Shown piece by piece: positions 39,241 through 47,856 of a stretch of 64,000 nucleotides of DNA; the first letter of the stretch is position 1; every line of letters starts with the position of its first letter. The notes under the pieces were generated by a model. The model saw nothing but the letters and a program-made list of their open reading frames with translations, did not search any database and was not told where the DNA came from. The position numbers were made by a program, and so were the translations under genes. This DNA comes from Ruminococcaceae bacterium BL-6. GTDB taxonomy: Bacteria > Bacillota > Clostridia > Oscillospirales > Acutalibacteraceae. The stretch spans positions 2,170,001 to 2,234,000 of the forward strand of contig LR778135.1 of NCBI GenBank assembly GCA_902810075.1, given 5' to 3'.

Positions 39241-40050
39241 TTGAAGCAGAAAATCACCAAAGGGGCCCTCATCCTGGTGGGCGTGGCGTTTTTGATCGTC
39301 ATGCTGGTGCTCCCCCTCGCCACAGTGCTGATCTACGCCCTGCGGCAGGGCTGGGCCGCCTTTTTTTCGGCTGTTACCGACGTGTACGCGGTCAAGGCGC
39401 TGCAGCTGACCCTGCTGACAACCGCGATTACGGTCATCGTCAACACCGTGTTCGGCATCTTCGCGGCGTGGACGATCAGCAAATTCCGCTTTCGGGGCAA
39501 GCAGGCGCTCACCACCCTGATCGACATTCCCTTTTCCATCTCTCCCGTCATCGCGGGCCTGGTTTTCATTCTCGTGTTCGGGCGGATCGGCTGGGCCAAT
39601 CCGCTTCTGGAAGCGCTGGATCTCAAAATCGTGTTCGCCGTGCCCGGCATCGTACTGGCCACGATTTTTGTGACCTTTCCCTTTGTTTCGCGCGAGCTGA
39701 TCCCCATGATGCAGGCGCAGGGCAGCGACGAAGAAGAGGCCGCCGCGCTGATGGGGGCCAAAGGCTTTACCATTTTCCGCCGGATCACCTTTCCCCACAT
39801 CAAATGGGCGCTGCTGTACGGGGTGATCCTCTGCACTGCCCGGAGCCTGGGCGAATTCGGCGCGGTATCGGTGGTATCCGGGCATCTGCGCGGGAAAACC
39901 AACACCCTTCCCCTCCATGTGGAGATTCTGTTCAACGAATTCCATCTGACAGCCGCCTTTGCCGTTTCCTCCATTTTGGTTCTGATTGCGGTCGTCATAC
40001 TGATTCTGCGCAACATTGTGGAATACCGCGTCAAGAGAGAAGAGAGATAA
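39241..40050 (+). CDS. Sulfate ABC transporter permease CysW
   Basis: A 269-aa six-helix permease that pairs with CysT. The segment TLIDIPFSISPVIAGLVFIL, the EAA loop EEEAAALMGAKGFTIFRRIT, and ARSLGEFGAVSVVSGHLRGK are CysW hallmarks. Starts at TTG 39241 with AAGGGGG upstream, 5 bp after cysT. Confidence 0.93.
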   Translation: MKQKITKGALILVGVAFLIVMLVLPLATVLIYALRQGWAAFFSAVTDVYAVKALQLTLLTTAITVIVNTVFGIFAAWTISKFRFRGKQALTTLIDIPFSISPVIAGLVFILVFGRIGWANPLLEALDLKIVFAVPGIVLATIFVTFPFVSRELIPMMQAQGSDEEEAAALMGAKGFTIFRRITFPHIKWALLYGVILCTARSLGEFGAVSVVSGHLRGKTNTLPLHVEILFNEFHLTAAFAVSSILVLIAVVILILRNIVEYRVKREER

Positions 40051-40055
40051 ACGAT

Positions 40056-41114
40056 ATGTATGTGGAATTGCAGAATATCAATAAAAAGTTCGGTGAGTAT
40101 CAGGCGGCGGACGACATCAGCTTTTCCATTGAAAAAGGCAGGCTGATCGGCCTGCTGGGGCCATCCGGCAGCGGGAAAACCACCATTCTGCGCATGATCG
40201 CCGGGCTGGAAACTCCGGACAGCGGCAGCATCATCATAAACGGCCGGCGGGTGAACGACCTGCCTGCCAGCCGGCGGGGAATCGGCTTTGTCTTTCAGAA
40301 TTACGCCCTCTTCCGCTACATGACGGTGTTTGAAAACATCGCTTTCGGGCTTGAAGTGCAGAAGAAGGATAAGGCCTACATCAAGGAGCGGGTCGGCGGC
40401 CTGATCCGACTGATCGGGCTGGAGGGGCTGGAAAAGCGCCGCCCGCACCAGCTTTCCGGCGGGCAGAGGCAGCGGGTGGCCTTTGCCCGCGCGCTGGCGC
40501 CGAACCCCCACCTGCTGCTGCTCGACGAGCCGTTCGCCGCCATTGACGCCAAAGTGCGCAAGGAGCTGCGCGTCTGGCTGAGAAAAACCATCAACAAGGT
40601 GGGCATCACCAGCATTTTCGTCACGCACGATCAGGAGGAGGCGGTGGAGGTCGCGGATAAGATCATCATCACCAACAAAGGACGCGTGGAGCAGATCGGG
40701 ACGCCGGTGGATATTTACAAAAATCCCGCGACCCCCTTCGCCGCAAAATTCATCGGGGAATCGATCGAGGTGGAGGATTACGGCAGATTCCACGGGTTCG
40801 AAAACGAAAAGGGCTATGCCAAAGCCGTGCTCCGGCCCGAATTCGTGCGCGTCACGAAGATCGAGAAGGAGATTTATCCCCACGCTTCGGAGCGCGGAAC
40901 GGTGGAGGACATCTTCTTCCGCGGCAATATGCTGGAGCTGCGCCTGAACGTAGGCGGCGTCAGGCTCGCCGCCTACCGTTCCCTGGAGGACGATCTGTTC
41001 TCCGTTGGCGAGGAGGTCAGCGTGCTGATTTACCGCCTGTATCTGTATAACGACCACCAGGTCCGTTTGGCGGAAAACGCGTCCTTGAAAAGCGATCAGA
41101 CCTTTATCATTTGA
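40056..41114 (+). CDS. Sulfate ABC transporter ATPase CysA
   Basis: A 352-aa ATPase: Walker A GPSGSGKTT, Q-loop VFQNYALFRYMTVFENIAFG, signature LSGGQRQRVAFARALA, Walker B LLLLDEPFAAIDAKVRKELR, switch HDQEEA. From about residue 240 a regulatory region with GRFHGF and LRPEFVRVTKIEKE (TOBE-like) follows. DAKVRKELR-WLR is typical for CysA. It ends the four-gene sulfate/thiosulfate operon. Behind it, 41169-41315 holds a weak 48-codon frame that runs up to the IS200 end and may be a gene remnant. Confidence 0.93.
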   Translation: MYVELQNINKKFGEYQAADDISFSIEKGRLIGLLGPSGSGKTTILRMIAGLETPDSGSIIINGRRVNDLPASRRGIGFVFQNYALFRYMTVFENIAFGLEVQKKDKAYIKERVGGLIRLIGLEGLEKRRPHQLSGGQRQRVAFARALAPNPHLLLLDEPFAAIDAKVRKELRVWLRKTINKVGITSIFVTHDQEEAVEVADKIIITNKGRVEQIGTPVDIYKNPATPFAAKFIGESIEVEDYGRFHGFENEKGYAKAVLRPEFVRVTKIEKEIYPHASERGTVEDIFFRGNMLELRLNVGGVRLAAYRSLEDDLFSVGEEVSVLIYRLYLYNDHQVRLAENASLKSDQTFII

Positions 41115-41315
41115 TCCTACCCTCCCATTAAAAAATGCGGAGATACCGTTTTTAAAACGGAGATCAGCATGAGAAACACCTGTCGGCTTCCGCTGCCCGC
41201 CGCCGGGCCGCTGTACAAGAAAACCCCTCGGATTTCGACCCGCCTCCAGGAAAAAAAGCACTGCCTTCCGGAGCGGGCCGATGGACTGTTCCCGGTTGAA
41301 AGGACAAAGAACTGA

Positions 41316-41902
41316 ATCACTACCGGCTGAAAGCCGGTAGGTTCGATAGCGGCTAAAGCCGCCTAAAGATTGCCGATCTCGAAATTATCGCTTTTCATAT
41401 TCTCTTCCAAATCTTGATTCTGAATGTACTGTGCAATTATTTCATCTGTCACATTTCCACTGCTTGCTACGAAATATCCTCTTGCCCAAAGGTGCCGCCC
41501 CCAATATTCTTTGTTCAATTCTTTATACTCCATCTGCAACTTTCGCGAGGTATTCCCTTTTAGATATTGAACCAATTTACTCGCAGAAAGATGTGGGGGG
41601 ACTGATACAAGAAGATGGATATGATCTTTCCCTACATGCCCTGCCAATATTTCCACCTCATTGCTGCTGCATGTAATCCGTATTAGTTCTCTCGTCCTTT
41701 GGGCGATCTTTCCTGTCAACACAGCTTTGCGATATTTCGTTATCCATACCAGATGATATTTTATATCGTACGTACTATGTGCAGATTTTCGGTAGTTTTC
41801 CACTTGTGTCACCTCTACCTTAGTGTTTCACAAGTGTTCTCCTATAATCATACCAGGAGGTTGACCTAAAGGTTTCGCCTTAAGGCGAGGGTTTTAACCC
41901 CA
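41316..41902 (-). mobile_element. IS200/IS605-family element with tnpA only
   Basis: The tnpA gene is flanked by subterminal hairpins: CTACCGGC-TGAAA-GCCGGTAG (41320-41340) downstream, and TCGCCTTAAGGCGA (41874-41887) plus GGGTTTTAACCC (41889-41900) upstream. Such imperfect palindromes, without inverted repeats, are the recognition ends of single-strand HUH transposition. No tnpB is present. Exact ends are estimates. Confidence 0.8.
41363..41812 (-). CDS. IS200/IS605 transposase TnpA (HUH, Y1)
   Basis: A 149-aa single-domain transposase: STYDIKYHLVWITKYRKAVL, then the HUH metal motif in DHIHLLVSVPP, VQYLKGNTSRKLQMEYKELN, and the catalytic Tyr in IIAQYIQNQDLEE. All catalytic residues are present and the length is standard, so the element could be active. 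It moves as single-stranded DNA, preferring the lagging strand. GTG 41812 with AGGTAGAG upstream. Confidence 0.93.
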   Translation of the reverse strand: MTQVENYRKSAHSTYDIKYHLVWITKYRKAVLTGKIAQRTRELIRITCSSNEVEILAGHVGKDHIHLLVSVPPHLSASKLVQYLKGNTSRKLQMEYKELNKEYWGRHLWARGYFVASSGNVTDEIIAQYIQNQDLEENMKSDNFEIGNL

Positions 41903-41943
41903 TGATACAGACAATAAAAGCCCTGTCGCAGAATAGCTTGGAT

Positions 41944-42795
41944 TTAGGCGGCCTTGCTCCGGATTTCGAACGGAGTGAGGCCGTCTTTCATGTTAATGCG
42001 CTCATAATTGTAAAAGTGGACATATTCAGCCACTGCTTGTTCCACTTCAGCACGGCAAGAAAAATTCATACGGTATAGGCATTCCGTCTTAAGCGTGCCA
42101 AAGAAATTTTCCATGGCGGCGTTGTCGTAAGGACATCCGGGACTGGACATGGACGGCTGAAAATGGTATTCTTGGCTCAGGTCAAAGTATGCTTGTGACG
42201 TGTATTGAGACCCCTGGTCGCTGTGGAGGGCAAGTCCATCGGCGACCTTCTCTTTTTGTAAGGCGTCCCGGATGGTGTCTGTCACCAATGAGGCAGTCAT
42301 GTCATTGCCGATACGATAGGCCAAAACCATTTTGTCGCACAGGTCTACCACCGCACATAGATACAGCATCCCTTTTGCAGTAGGGATATAGGTGATGTCC
42401 GTAACCCAGAAATAATTGGGCAACGGCTGCTCAAAAGCCCTCTGTAACAGATTCGGATATTTATGTACTGCCTGTTTGTAATGTATATATGGCCGACGTC
42501 GCCGTATCTGTGAAAGCAGATCATACTTCCGCATGATACGCAGAATGGCTTTCAGGTTGACTTTCTTCCCGGTCTGCCGCTGAATCCAGCGGCGCACCCG
42601 ACGACAACCGTAGGTCTGTTTGCAGCGCTGCTGACAATCCGTAATCAAGTCTGTAAGCCATTGATCTTTGGCTTCTTTTGCCTGCCGGTTTCGCCAGGCA
42701 TAGTAGCCGCTACGGGAAACCTCAAAGGAACGACACATGGCTTCAATGCTGTATTTCCCACGAAACCGTTCAATGACGCGATACTTCAGCTTCAC
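41944..42795 (-). CDS. IS3-family transposase OrfB (DDE integrase core)
   Basis: A 283-aa transposase: N-terminal HTH_21 (EAMCRSFEVSRSGYYAWRNR; YGCRRVRRWIQRQTG) and an rve integrase core with Asp in WVTDITYIPTAKG, Asp in HSDQGSQYTS and Glu in AAMENFFGTLKTE. Frame intact. ATG 42795 overlaps the orfA stop by 4 bp (ATGA), so coupling by reinitiation is possible, whereas many IS3 elements use a -1 frameshift. Confidence 0.93.
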   Translation of the reverse strand: MKLKYRVIERFRGKYSIEAMCRSFEVSRSGYYAWRNRQAKEAKDQWLTDLITDCQQRCKQTYGCRRVRRWIQRQTGKKVNLKAILRIMRKYDLLSQIRRRRPYIHYKQAVHKYPNLLQRAFEQPLPNYFWVTDITYIPTAKGMLYLCAVVDLCDKMVLAYRIGNDMTASLVTDTIRDALQKEKVADGLALHSDQGSQYTSQAYFDLSQEYHFQPSMSSPGCPYDNAAMENFFGTLKTECLYRMNFSCRAEVEQAVAEYVHFYNYERINMKDGLTPFEIRSKAA

Positions 42796-43094
42796 TTCCT
42801 TCCAGCTTCGGACAGAAAATTTTGCAGAAGTTCTACTTTCATCCGCAGTTCAATCAATTCATTGTTTCGCGATCTTTCTTCATCGGCCGGATTTTGTCGC
42901 GGCCGCCCTTTCAGACGGGGCACATAGCCGTTGGCAATCATGCGCGCTTTCCGATGCTGACGGCTAACCAACTGTTTGATTTGATATTTTGTCAATCCAT
43001 AACTTTCTGCTATTTCCCGATTGGTTTCTCCTACCGCCTTTCGCCGGAACACCTCTTCACTCAGTAACTCTACTTTTGTATATTTCCTGGACAT
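42792..43094 (-). CDS. IS3-family OrfA (helix-turn-helix)
   Basis: A 100-aa DNA-binding protein with MSRKYTKVELLSEEVFRRKA, the helix-turn-helix GETNREIAESYGLTKYQIKQ, a basic patch, and a C-terminal leucine-rich helix (NNELIELRMKVELLQNFLSE) for dimerisation. ATG 43094 follows AGGAGGTC. It provides sequence-specific binding to the element ends and works with OrfB. Confidence 0.88.
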   Translation of the reverse strand: MSRKYTKVELLSEEVFRRKAVGETNREIAESYGLTKYQIKQLVSRQHRKARMIANGYVPRLKGRPRQNPADEERSRNNELIELRMKVELLQNFLSEAGRK

Positions 43095-43193
43095 GAAAAT
43101 GACCTCCTGTCGTAGTTCCATTCTACAACAGGGGGCCTTTTCTTTCACTGTCCGTTTTCCGGGATATAGTCCACCGCCGGGAAAGGGATTTTT

Positions 43194-43652
43194 TCAGTTT
43201 TTGTTCTTCATCATTTTGCTGAGCTCTTCCATAAAGGTGTTCAGGTCTTTAAACTGGCGGTACACCGAAGCGAACCGCACATACGCAACCTCGTCGATGT
43301 TCTTCAGCTTTTCCATCGCGTAAGTTCCAATCAGGCTGGAAGGGACTTCCCGGTCGAGGGAATTCTGAAGGATCCCCTCGATCTCATTGACGATATTCTC
43401 CAGCGTGTCAAGTGACACCGGGCGCTTTTCACAGGCGCGGAGAAGCCCGTTCAGCAGCTTGTTGCGGTCGAACGTCTCCCTGGATTTGTCTTTTTTGATC
43501 ACGACTACGGGGACCGTTTCGATCACTTCGTAGGTCGTAAACCGTTTGCCGCATTTCAGGCATTCCCTGCGGCGGCGGATGCGCTCCCCCTCATCGGTCG
43601 GCCGGGAATCGATCACTTTGCTTTCCTCATAGCCGCAATATGGGCATCTCAC
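43194..43652 (-). CDS. Transcriptional repressor NrdR
   Basis: A 152-aa regulator of ribonucleotide reductase genes. Zinc ribbon Cys3-Cys6 and Cys31-Cys34 ([36 protein letters not shown]), then an ATP-cone domain ([20 protein letters not shown]). It senses ATP/dATP and represses nrd operons at NrdR boxes. Complete and normal in length. Its natural neighbour has probably been displaced by the insertion sequences on the downstream side. Confidence 0.95.
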   Translation of the reverse strand: MRCPYCGYEESKVIDSRPTDEGERIRRRRECLKCGKRFTTYEVIETVPVVVIKKDKSRETFDRNKLLNGLLRACEKRPVSLDTLENIVNEIEGILQNSLDREVPSSLIGTYAMEKLKNIDEVAYVRFASVYRQFKDLNTFMEELSKMMKNKN

Positions 43653-43699
43653 AGAATATTTTCCCCCTTTTTTTCAAATTCCATCGATTTTTACCGGTT

Positions 43700-43862
43700 C
43701 CGGCCTTGTTCGAAGAATCAAAAGCGACGGATTTTCGAGATAAAATTGTGCCGAACAAGGAAAAAGCGCAGGAATTCTTTCCGGATTCCGAGCATTTTCG
43801 ACGCCGGGCGGCGCAATTTTAGCCGAAATAGACTGGTTTCTTGATTTTTCAAACGAGACCCA
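43700..43862. repeat. MITE-like repeat R1, copy 3
   Basis: Same interior as 8554-8719 (CGACGGATTTTCGAGATAAA; TTTTAGCCGAAATAGAC). The ends CGGCCTTGTTCGAAGAATCA and TTGATTTTTCAAACGAGACC are still imperfect inverted repeats. It lies between nrdR and the next leftward gene. Confidence 0.7.
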
Positions 43863-43905
43863 GTAAAAGTATATCATTTTCCACAAAGTTTTTTCAACCT
43901 ATTTT

Positions 43906-44697
43906 TCAAAATTCTTCCGTCAGATCATCCACAAATTTTTTGGCCTGAAGCAGGCTTTCCGGCCTGCGGAAGCTGCTTCGGTAAACTTCGATGATCAGAT
44001 CGCCCGAATACCCGTAATCCGTCAACTGCCGCTTCAGCCGCCGGAAGTCCATCATCCCCGCGCCCGGCAGCAGGCAGTCCGAACCCGGAAGGTTATCGTT
44101 CAGATGGACGTGGACGATATCCTCGCCCATCGCGTCGCACATATCGTAAGGGTCGAAGCCCGCGCGGACCGCCTGCTTGACGTCGAATACAAAGCAGCAT
44201 TCCCCGTTCAGGCCGCGGCGCATCCGGCGGATAAACCCGGGGTCTTCGCTGCGGAAGCGGTTGACGTTTTCCTGCGCCACCAGGATCCCTTCCTGCTTTC
44301 CCGCCTCGTAGAGCCGGGCGTACCGGTCGAAATATTCCTCTTCGGTGATTTTGCCGTGCAGGTATTCCCGCTGGCCGTGCAGGACCAGGATGCCGGCGCC
44401 CAGATAGGCGGCCGCCTCAAAATAATGCCTGTAAAAATCGAGGGAATCCCGGAACCGGCTGTCGTAATCCGAAAAGAACATCATGCTTTCAAAGCCGGAC
44501 GTGAACGGATGGATGGATTTGACACCGGCGTTTCCGGAATCGAGGATCTGTTTGATCCTTTTCAGATAAGCGGGCTTCAGCTCGCCCCAGGTATTGAAAA
44601 AAATTTCAAAAAGCCGAAAGCCCATATCGACAAGCTTTGAAAGAGACAGCTGTGTTTCAAGCGGATAAAGGCAGGCGGTAGAGATGCCTGATTTTAT
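43906..44697 (-). CDS. Sugar phosphate isomerase/epimerase-like TIM barrel, apparent AUA start
   Basis: A 263-aa xylose-isomerase-like TIM-barrel protein. Metal-ligand regions are visible: LGAGILVLHGQREYLHG, VAQENVNRFRSED, FVFDVKQAVRAGFDPYDMCD, VHVHLNDNLPGSDCLLPGAG and LIIEVYRSSF. From ATG 44625 the first strand would be missing. In frame upstream lies IKSGISTACLYPLETQLSLS, the expected family start, opening with ATA at 44695-44697 and GGGGG 8 nt before; a TAA stop occurs shortly upstream and no ATG, GTG or TTG lies between. Either AUA is used for initiation or the gene has lost its start. The substrate is unknown. Confidence 0.78.
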   Translation of the reverse strand: MKSGISTACLYPLETQLSLSKLVDMGFRLFEIFFNTWGELKPAYLKRIKQILDSGNAGVKSIHPFTSGFESMMFFSDYDSRFRDSLDFYRHYFEAAAYLGAGILVLHGQREYLHGKITEEEYFDRYARLYEAGKQEGILVAQENVNRFRSEDPGFIRRMRRGLNGECCFVFDVKQAVRAGFDPYDMCDAMGEDIVHVHLNDNLPGSDCLLPGAGMMDFRRLKRQLTDYGYSGDLIIEVYRSSFRRPESLLQAKKFVDDLTEEF

Positions 44698-44857
44698 GGC
44701 TTCGTCCCCCTTTGCTGAATTTTTCTTTTATTTTATCTATCATATTATTATATCATCGTTCCGCACGAATTGTCCACAGAATGATCCGCGCCGAACGGCG
44801 CATAATAAATCCGGAATACGGCGGCAGCCGAAAAATTTTAACGGAGGAGATGTCGAT

Positions 44858-45295
44858 TTGGAAATTCATCAGAATGAAGATTTGCTCGCCGCGCTTTACC
44901 GGACGTCCTTCATGGGCAGGGATGCCATGCGCCAGATTCTGCCCCGCATCACGGATTCCGGGCTGCGCAGGGAGGCTCAGCAGCAGGAGATGGGATATCT
45001 GACGTTCCTGAACCGGTCCCAAAAGCTTTTAAAGCAGGAAAACAAGCCGCTCCACCGGCCGGAAAGCTGGGGGAAGCGGGCGGCGCTCTGGGGCTCCGTG
45101 CAGCTGAACACCCTGAAGGACCCGAGCAACGGGCACCTCGCGGAGATGATGGTCAACGGGATCAACATGGGGATCGTAAAGATGACGAAGAAGATGAACG
45201 ATTTCCCCGAATCCGGCGAAGAAACAAAACACCTGACCAAGAATTTTTTACGGCAGCAGGAGCAGCAGATCGAAAACCTGAAAAAGTATCTGTAA
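44858..45295 (+). CDS. Ferritin-like helical protein, uncharacterised
   Basis: A 145-aa all-helical protein: LEIHQNEDLLAALYRTSFMG, RDAMRQILPRITDSGLRREA, QQQEMGYLTFLNRSQKLLKQ and a C-terminal helix with EETKHLTKNFLRQQEQQIEN. Spaced Glu/His residues suggest a ferritin-like four-helix bundle, as in DUF2383/DUF892-like stress proteins, but the metal ligands cannot be verified. TTG 44858 follows GGAGGAG by 8 nt. It is divergent from the isomerase gene. Confidence 0.62.
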   Translation: MEIHQNEDLLAALYRTSFMGRDAMRQILPRITDSGLRREAQQQEMGYLTFLNRSQKLLKQENKPLHRPESWGKRAALWGSVQLNTLKDPSNGHLAEMMVNGINMGIVKMTKKMNDFPESGEETKHLTKNFLRQQEQQIENLKKYL

Positions 45296-45448
45296 GGCGA
45301 TTACCCTTGATTTCGTTCGCCGGTTTTATTATAATGGAAAAGAAACAGCGCAGGGCGGTTCGATTACCGCCCTGTCGGGCTGTAACGGGGCAAAACAGTC
45401 TCCGCCCCGCAAAAAGAAGCGATTACATATCCGAAGGAGTTACGGACC

Positions 45449-47359
45449 ATGGCCCTGCTTGGCGTAAGCAATCTGAAAAAGGCGTTCGGAGAACAGCTGC
45501 TGTTCCGCGGCGTGTCGTTCGAGGTGCGGCAGAACGACCGCATCGGCCTCGTCGGCGTGAACGGCTCGGGAAAAACGACGCTGTTCAGGATTCTGACCGG
45601 GGAAATTTCCGCCGACGAGGGCGATATCTTCCGGGCGAAGGAGACCGTGCTCGGCTATATGGAGCAGCACGTCTGCCGCGACCTGGACCGCAGCGCGTAT
45701 TCCGAGGTGCTTACGGTCTTCCACGCGCTGCTGGACATGGAGCAGGAACTGGAAAGCATCGGCCGCAGGCTCCGGGAAAACCCGGAGAACCCGGAAAAGC
45801 TGATCGAACGGCAGGCCGCCTTGAACGACCGGTTTGTGCGGGACGGCGGCCTTACCTGCCGCGCCCGGGCCCGCTCCGCGCTTTTGGGGCTCGGCTTTGA
45901 CGACGACCGGATGGCGATGCCCGTCGGCGTGCTGAGCGGCGGGCAGAAGGCAAAGCTTCAGCTTGCGAAGATGCTTTTGAGCGGCGCGAACCTGCTCCTT
46001 CTGGATGAGCCGACGAACCACCTCGACATCTCCTCGCTGGAATGGCTGGAGGAATTTTTAAAAAGCTATCAGGGCGCGTTCCTCGTCATTTCGCACGACC
46101 GCTATTTTCTGGACCGGGTGACAAACCGAACCTTTGAGCTGAGCGCCGGGCGGCTGACCCCATACAAGGGAAACTACACCGCTTTTCTCGCCCAGAAAGA
46201 AGAAAACGACCTCTCGCTGCGGCGCAGGTACGAAAACACCGGAAAGGAAATCTCCCGCCTGGAAGGGATCGTCGCTCAGCAGCGCCAATGGAACCGGGAG
46301 CGCAACATCAAGACCGCGGAAAGCAAGATGAAAGCGATCGAGCGCCTGAAAAGCACGCTGGAAAAGCCGGATGATCCCGAAGAGCGCATCCATTTTCACT
46401 TTGAAACCGGGCGAAGGGGCGGAAACGACGTCCTCAAGGCGGATGACCTTTCCCTGAGCTTTGACGGGAAGGAGCTTTTCCGCCACGCGAATCTTGAGAT
46501 TCGCCGGGGCGAGCGCGTCTTTCTGATCGGCCCGAACGGCTGCGGCAAGACCTCGCTCCTGAAGATTCTTCTTTCCGTTTACCGGCCCGACACGGGGAAC
46601 GTGCGCTTCGGCGCCGGGATCGACGTCGGGTATTACGACCAGATTCAGTCCGACCTCAGCCCCGAAAAGACCGTGCTCGACGAGATCTGGGACAGCTACC
46701 CCAAAATGTCCCAGACGGAAATCCGCAGCGCGCTGGCCGTGTTCCTGTTTCAGGATGACGACGTGTTCAAGCCGGTCTCGGCGCTTTCTGGCGGCGAGCG
46801 GGCCCGGGTGCTGCTGCTCAGGCTGATGCTTTCCCGCGCGAATTTCCTGCTGCTGGACGAGCCGACGAACCACCTGGACATCGGCTCGTGCGAAGCGCTG
46901 GAAACGGCGCTTCAGGATTATGAGGGCACTCTGCTGATCGTATCCCACGACCGCTACCTCATCAACAAAATTGCCGACCGCGTCTATTATCTTGACCGGG
47001 ACGGCACCCGCGAATACGCCGGAAACTACGATTCCTATCTGGAGAAAACGAAGGAAAATGGGCAGCGGGAAGCCGTGGAAAAGAACCCGGAAAAAAAGAA
47101 TCTTTACCGGCTGCGCAAGGAGAAGGAATCGGAGCTGCGGAAAAAGCGCACGGCCCTGAAGCGCGCCGAGCAGGAGATCGAGGAAGTGGACGCGCAGATC
47201 GCCCAGACGCAGCAAGAGCTTCTGGAACCGGAAACCGCCGCGGATTACGAGGCGGCGATGAAGCTGACACAGCGGCTTGCGTCGCTGAAAGAACAGAGCG
47301 ACGCCCTTTTTGCCCGCTGGGGCAGGCTTTCCGAAGAATTGGAAGCGGACGAAGCATAA
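45449..47359 (+). CDS. ABC-F family ATPase
   Basis: A 636-aa soluble protein with two ATPase cassettes and no membrane part. First: GVNGSGKTT, LSGGQKAKLQLAKMLL, LLLLDEPTNHLD (about 37-215). The ABC-F linker (P-site tRNA interaction motif region) follows at about 240-310 (ENTGKEISRLEGIVAQQRQW). Second: GPNGCGKTS, LSGGERARVLLLRLML, LLLLDEPTNHLD. A C-terminal coiled coil (550-630, LRKEKESELRKKRTALKRAE) completes a Uup/YdiF-like layout. ABC-F proteins act on ribosomes in translation or antibiotic protection; YdiF/Uup-like housekeeping is more likely here. Confidence 0.93.
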   Translation: MALLGVSNLKKAFGEQLLFRGVSFEVRQNDRIGLVGVNGSGKTTLFRILTGEISADEGDIFRAKETVLGYMEQHVCRDLDRSAYSEVLTVFHALLDMEQELESIGRRLRENPENPEKLIERQAALNDRFVRDGGLTCRARARSALLGLGFDDDRMAMPVGVLSGGQKAKLQLAKMLLSGANLLLLDEPTNHLDISSLEWLEEFLKSYQGAFLVISHDRYFLDRVTNRTFELSAGRLTPYKGNYTAFLAQKEENDLSLRRRYENTGKEISRLEGIVAQQRQWNRERNIKTAESKMKAIERLKSTLEKPDDPEERIHFHFETGRRGGNDVLKADDLSLSFDGKELFRHANLEIRRGERVFLIGPNGCGKTSLLKILLSVYRPDTGNVRFGAGIDVGYYDQIQSDLSPEKTVLDEIWDSYPKMSQTEIRSALAVFLFQDDDVFKPVSALSGGERARVLLLRLMLSRANFLLLDEPTNHLDIGSCEALETALQDYEGTLLIVSHDRYLINKIADRVYYLDRDGTREYAGNYDSYLEKTKENGQREAVEKNPEKKNLYRLRKEKESELRKKRTALKRAEQEIEEVDAQIAQTQQELLEPETAADYEAAMKLTQRLASLKEQSDALFARWGRLSEELEADEA

Positions 47360-47362
47360 CAA

Positions 47363-47402
47363 AAAATGCGGCCCGGGCCATCGCCCGCACCGCATCGTTT
47401 TC
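47363..47402. terminator. Terminator between ABC-F and HPr-like genes
   Basis: AATGCGG (about 47365-47371) pairs with CCGCATC (about 47390-47396) around a GC-rich inner stem, followed by GTTTT. It can serve both converging genes. Confidence 0.6.
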
Positions 47403-47408
47403 CCCGAG

Positions 47409-47660
47409 TTATTTTTTCTGTCTGTCCGGGACAAACTGCTGAATTTTCTGGATGAACTCATCTACCCTGTCGCTGTTCTCGCTCTCTATCTGAAGGGTGA
47501 GGGGCTTCGACAAATCCAGGCTGAAAACCCCCATGATGGATTTCGCGTCGATCGTATATTTTTCGGTTGCCAGATTAATCGGAAAATCATATTGATTCGT
47601 GAGAGTCACAAAATTTTTAACCGCTTCCACGCCGGACAGCATGATCTGAGTCGTATACAT
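47409..47660 (-). CDS. HPr-like protein lacking the active-site histidine
   Basis: An 83-aa protein with the HPr fold: VEAVKNFVTLTNQYDFPINL, ATEKYTIDAKSIMGVFSLDL, SKPLTLQIESENSDRVDEFI. In PTS HPr, His15 sits in a GLHARP motif; here the matching segment (residues 11-17, VEAVKNF) has no His, so it cannot carry phosphate from enzyme I. Ser41 in AKSIMGVFSLDL sits where the regulatory serine is usually found. ATG 47660 is the family-like start. Similar His-less HPr proteins are common in Clostridia with unknown role, perhaps regulatory. Confidence 0.8.
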   Translation of the reverse strand: MYTTQIMLSGVEAVKNFVTLTNQYDFPINLATEKYTIDAKSIMGVFSLDLSKPLTLQIESENSDRVDEFIQKIQQFVPDRQKK

Positions 47661-47856
47661 TCCTTTAAAAGCCTCCCTGTTTCTTGATGCTTGAATAAAA
47701 ATGGCCATGTTTATCATATCGCAGTGCAGCCGGTTGGTCAATACAAAAAATGACCGGAATTCAGAAGAAAGGGAAAATTAAGGAACCGTGCCTATATTTT
47801 TTCCACTAATTCGGTAAAATACATCAAAAATTTATCCCCGGAAAGGGCTGTCAATC

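Larger units (their letters stand above)
41903..43152 (-). mobile_element. IS3-family insertion sequence
   Basis: Two overlapping reading frames (orfA, orfB) lie between imperfect inverted ends: CCCTGTCGCAGAATAG near 41920-41936 and, in reverse, CCCTGTTGTAGAATGG near 43116-43132, with further similarity outward (GACAATAAAAG versus GACAGTGAAAGAAAAGG). It abuts the IS200 element, together separating cysA from nrdR. Boundaries are approximate. Confidence 0.8.
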
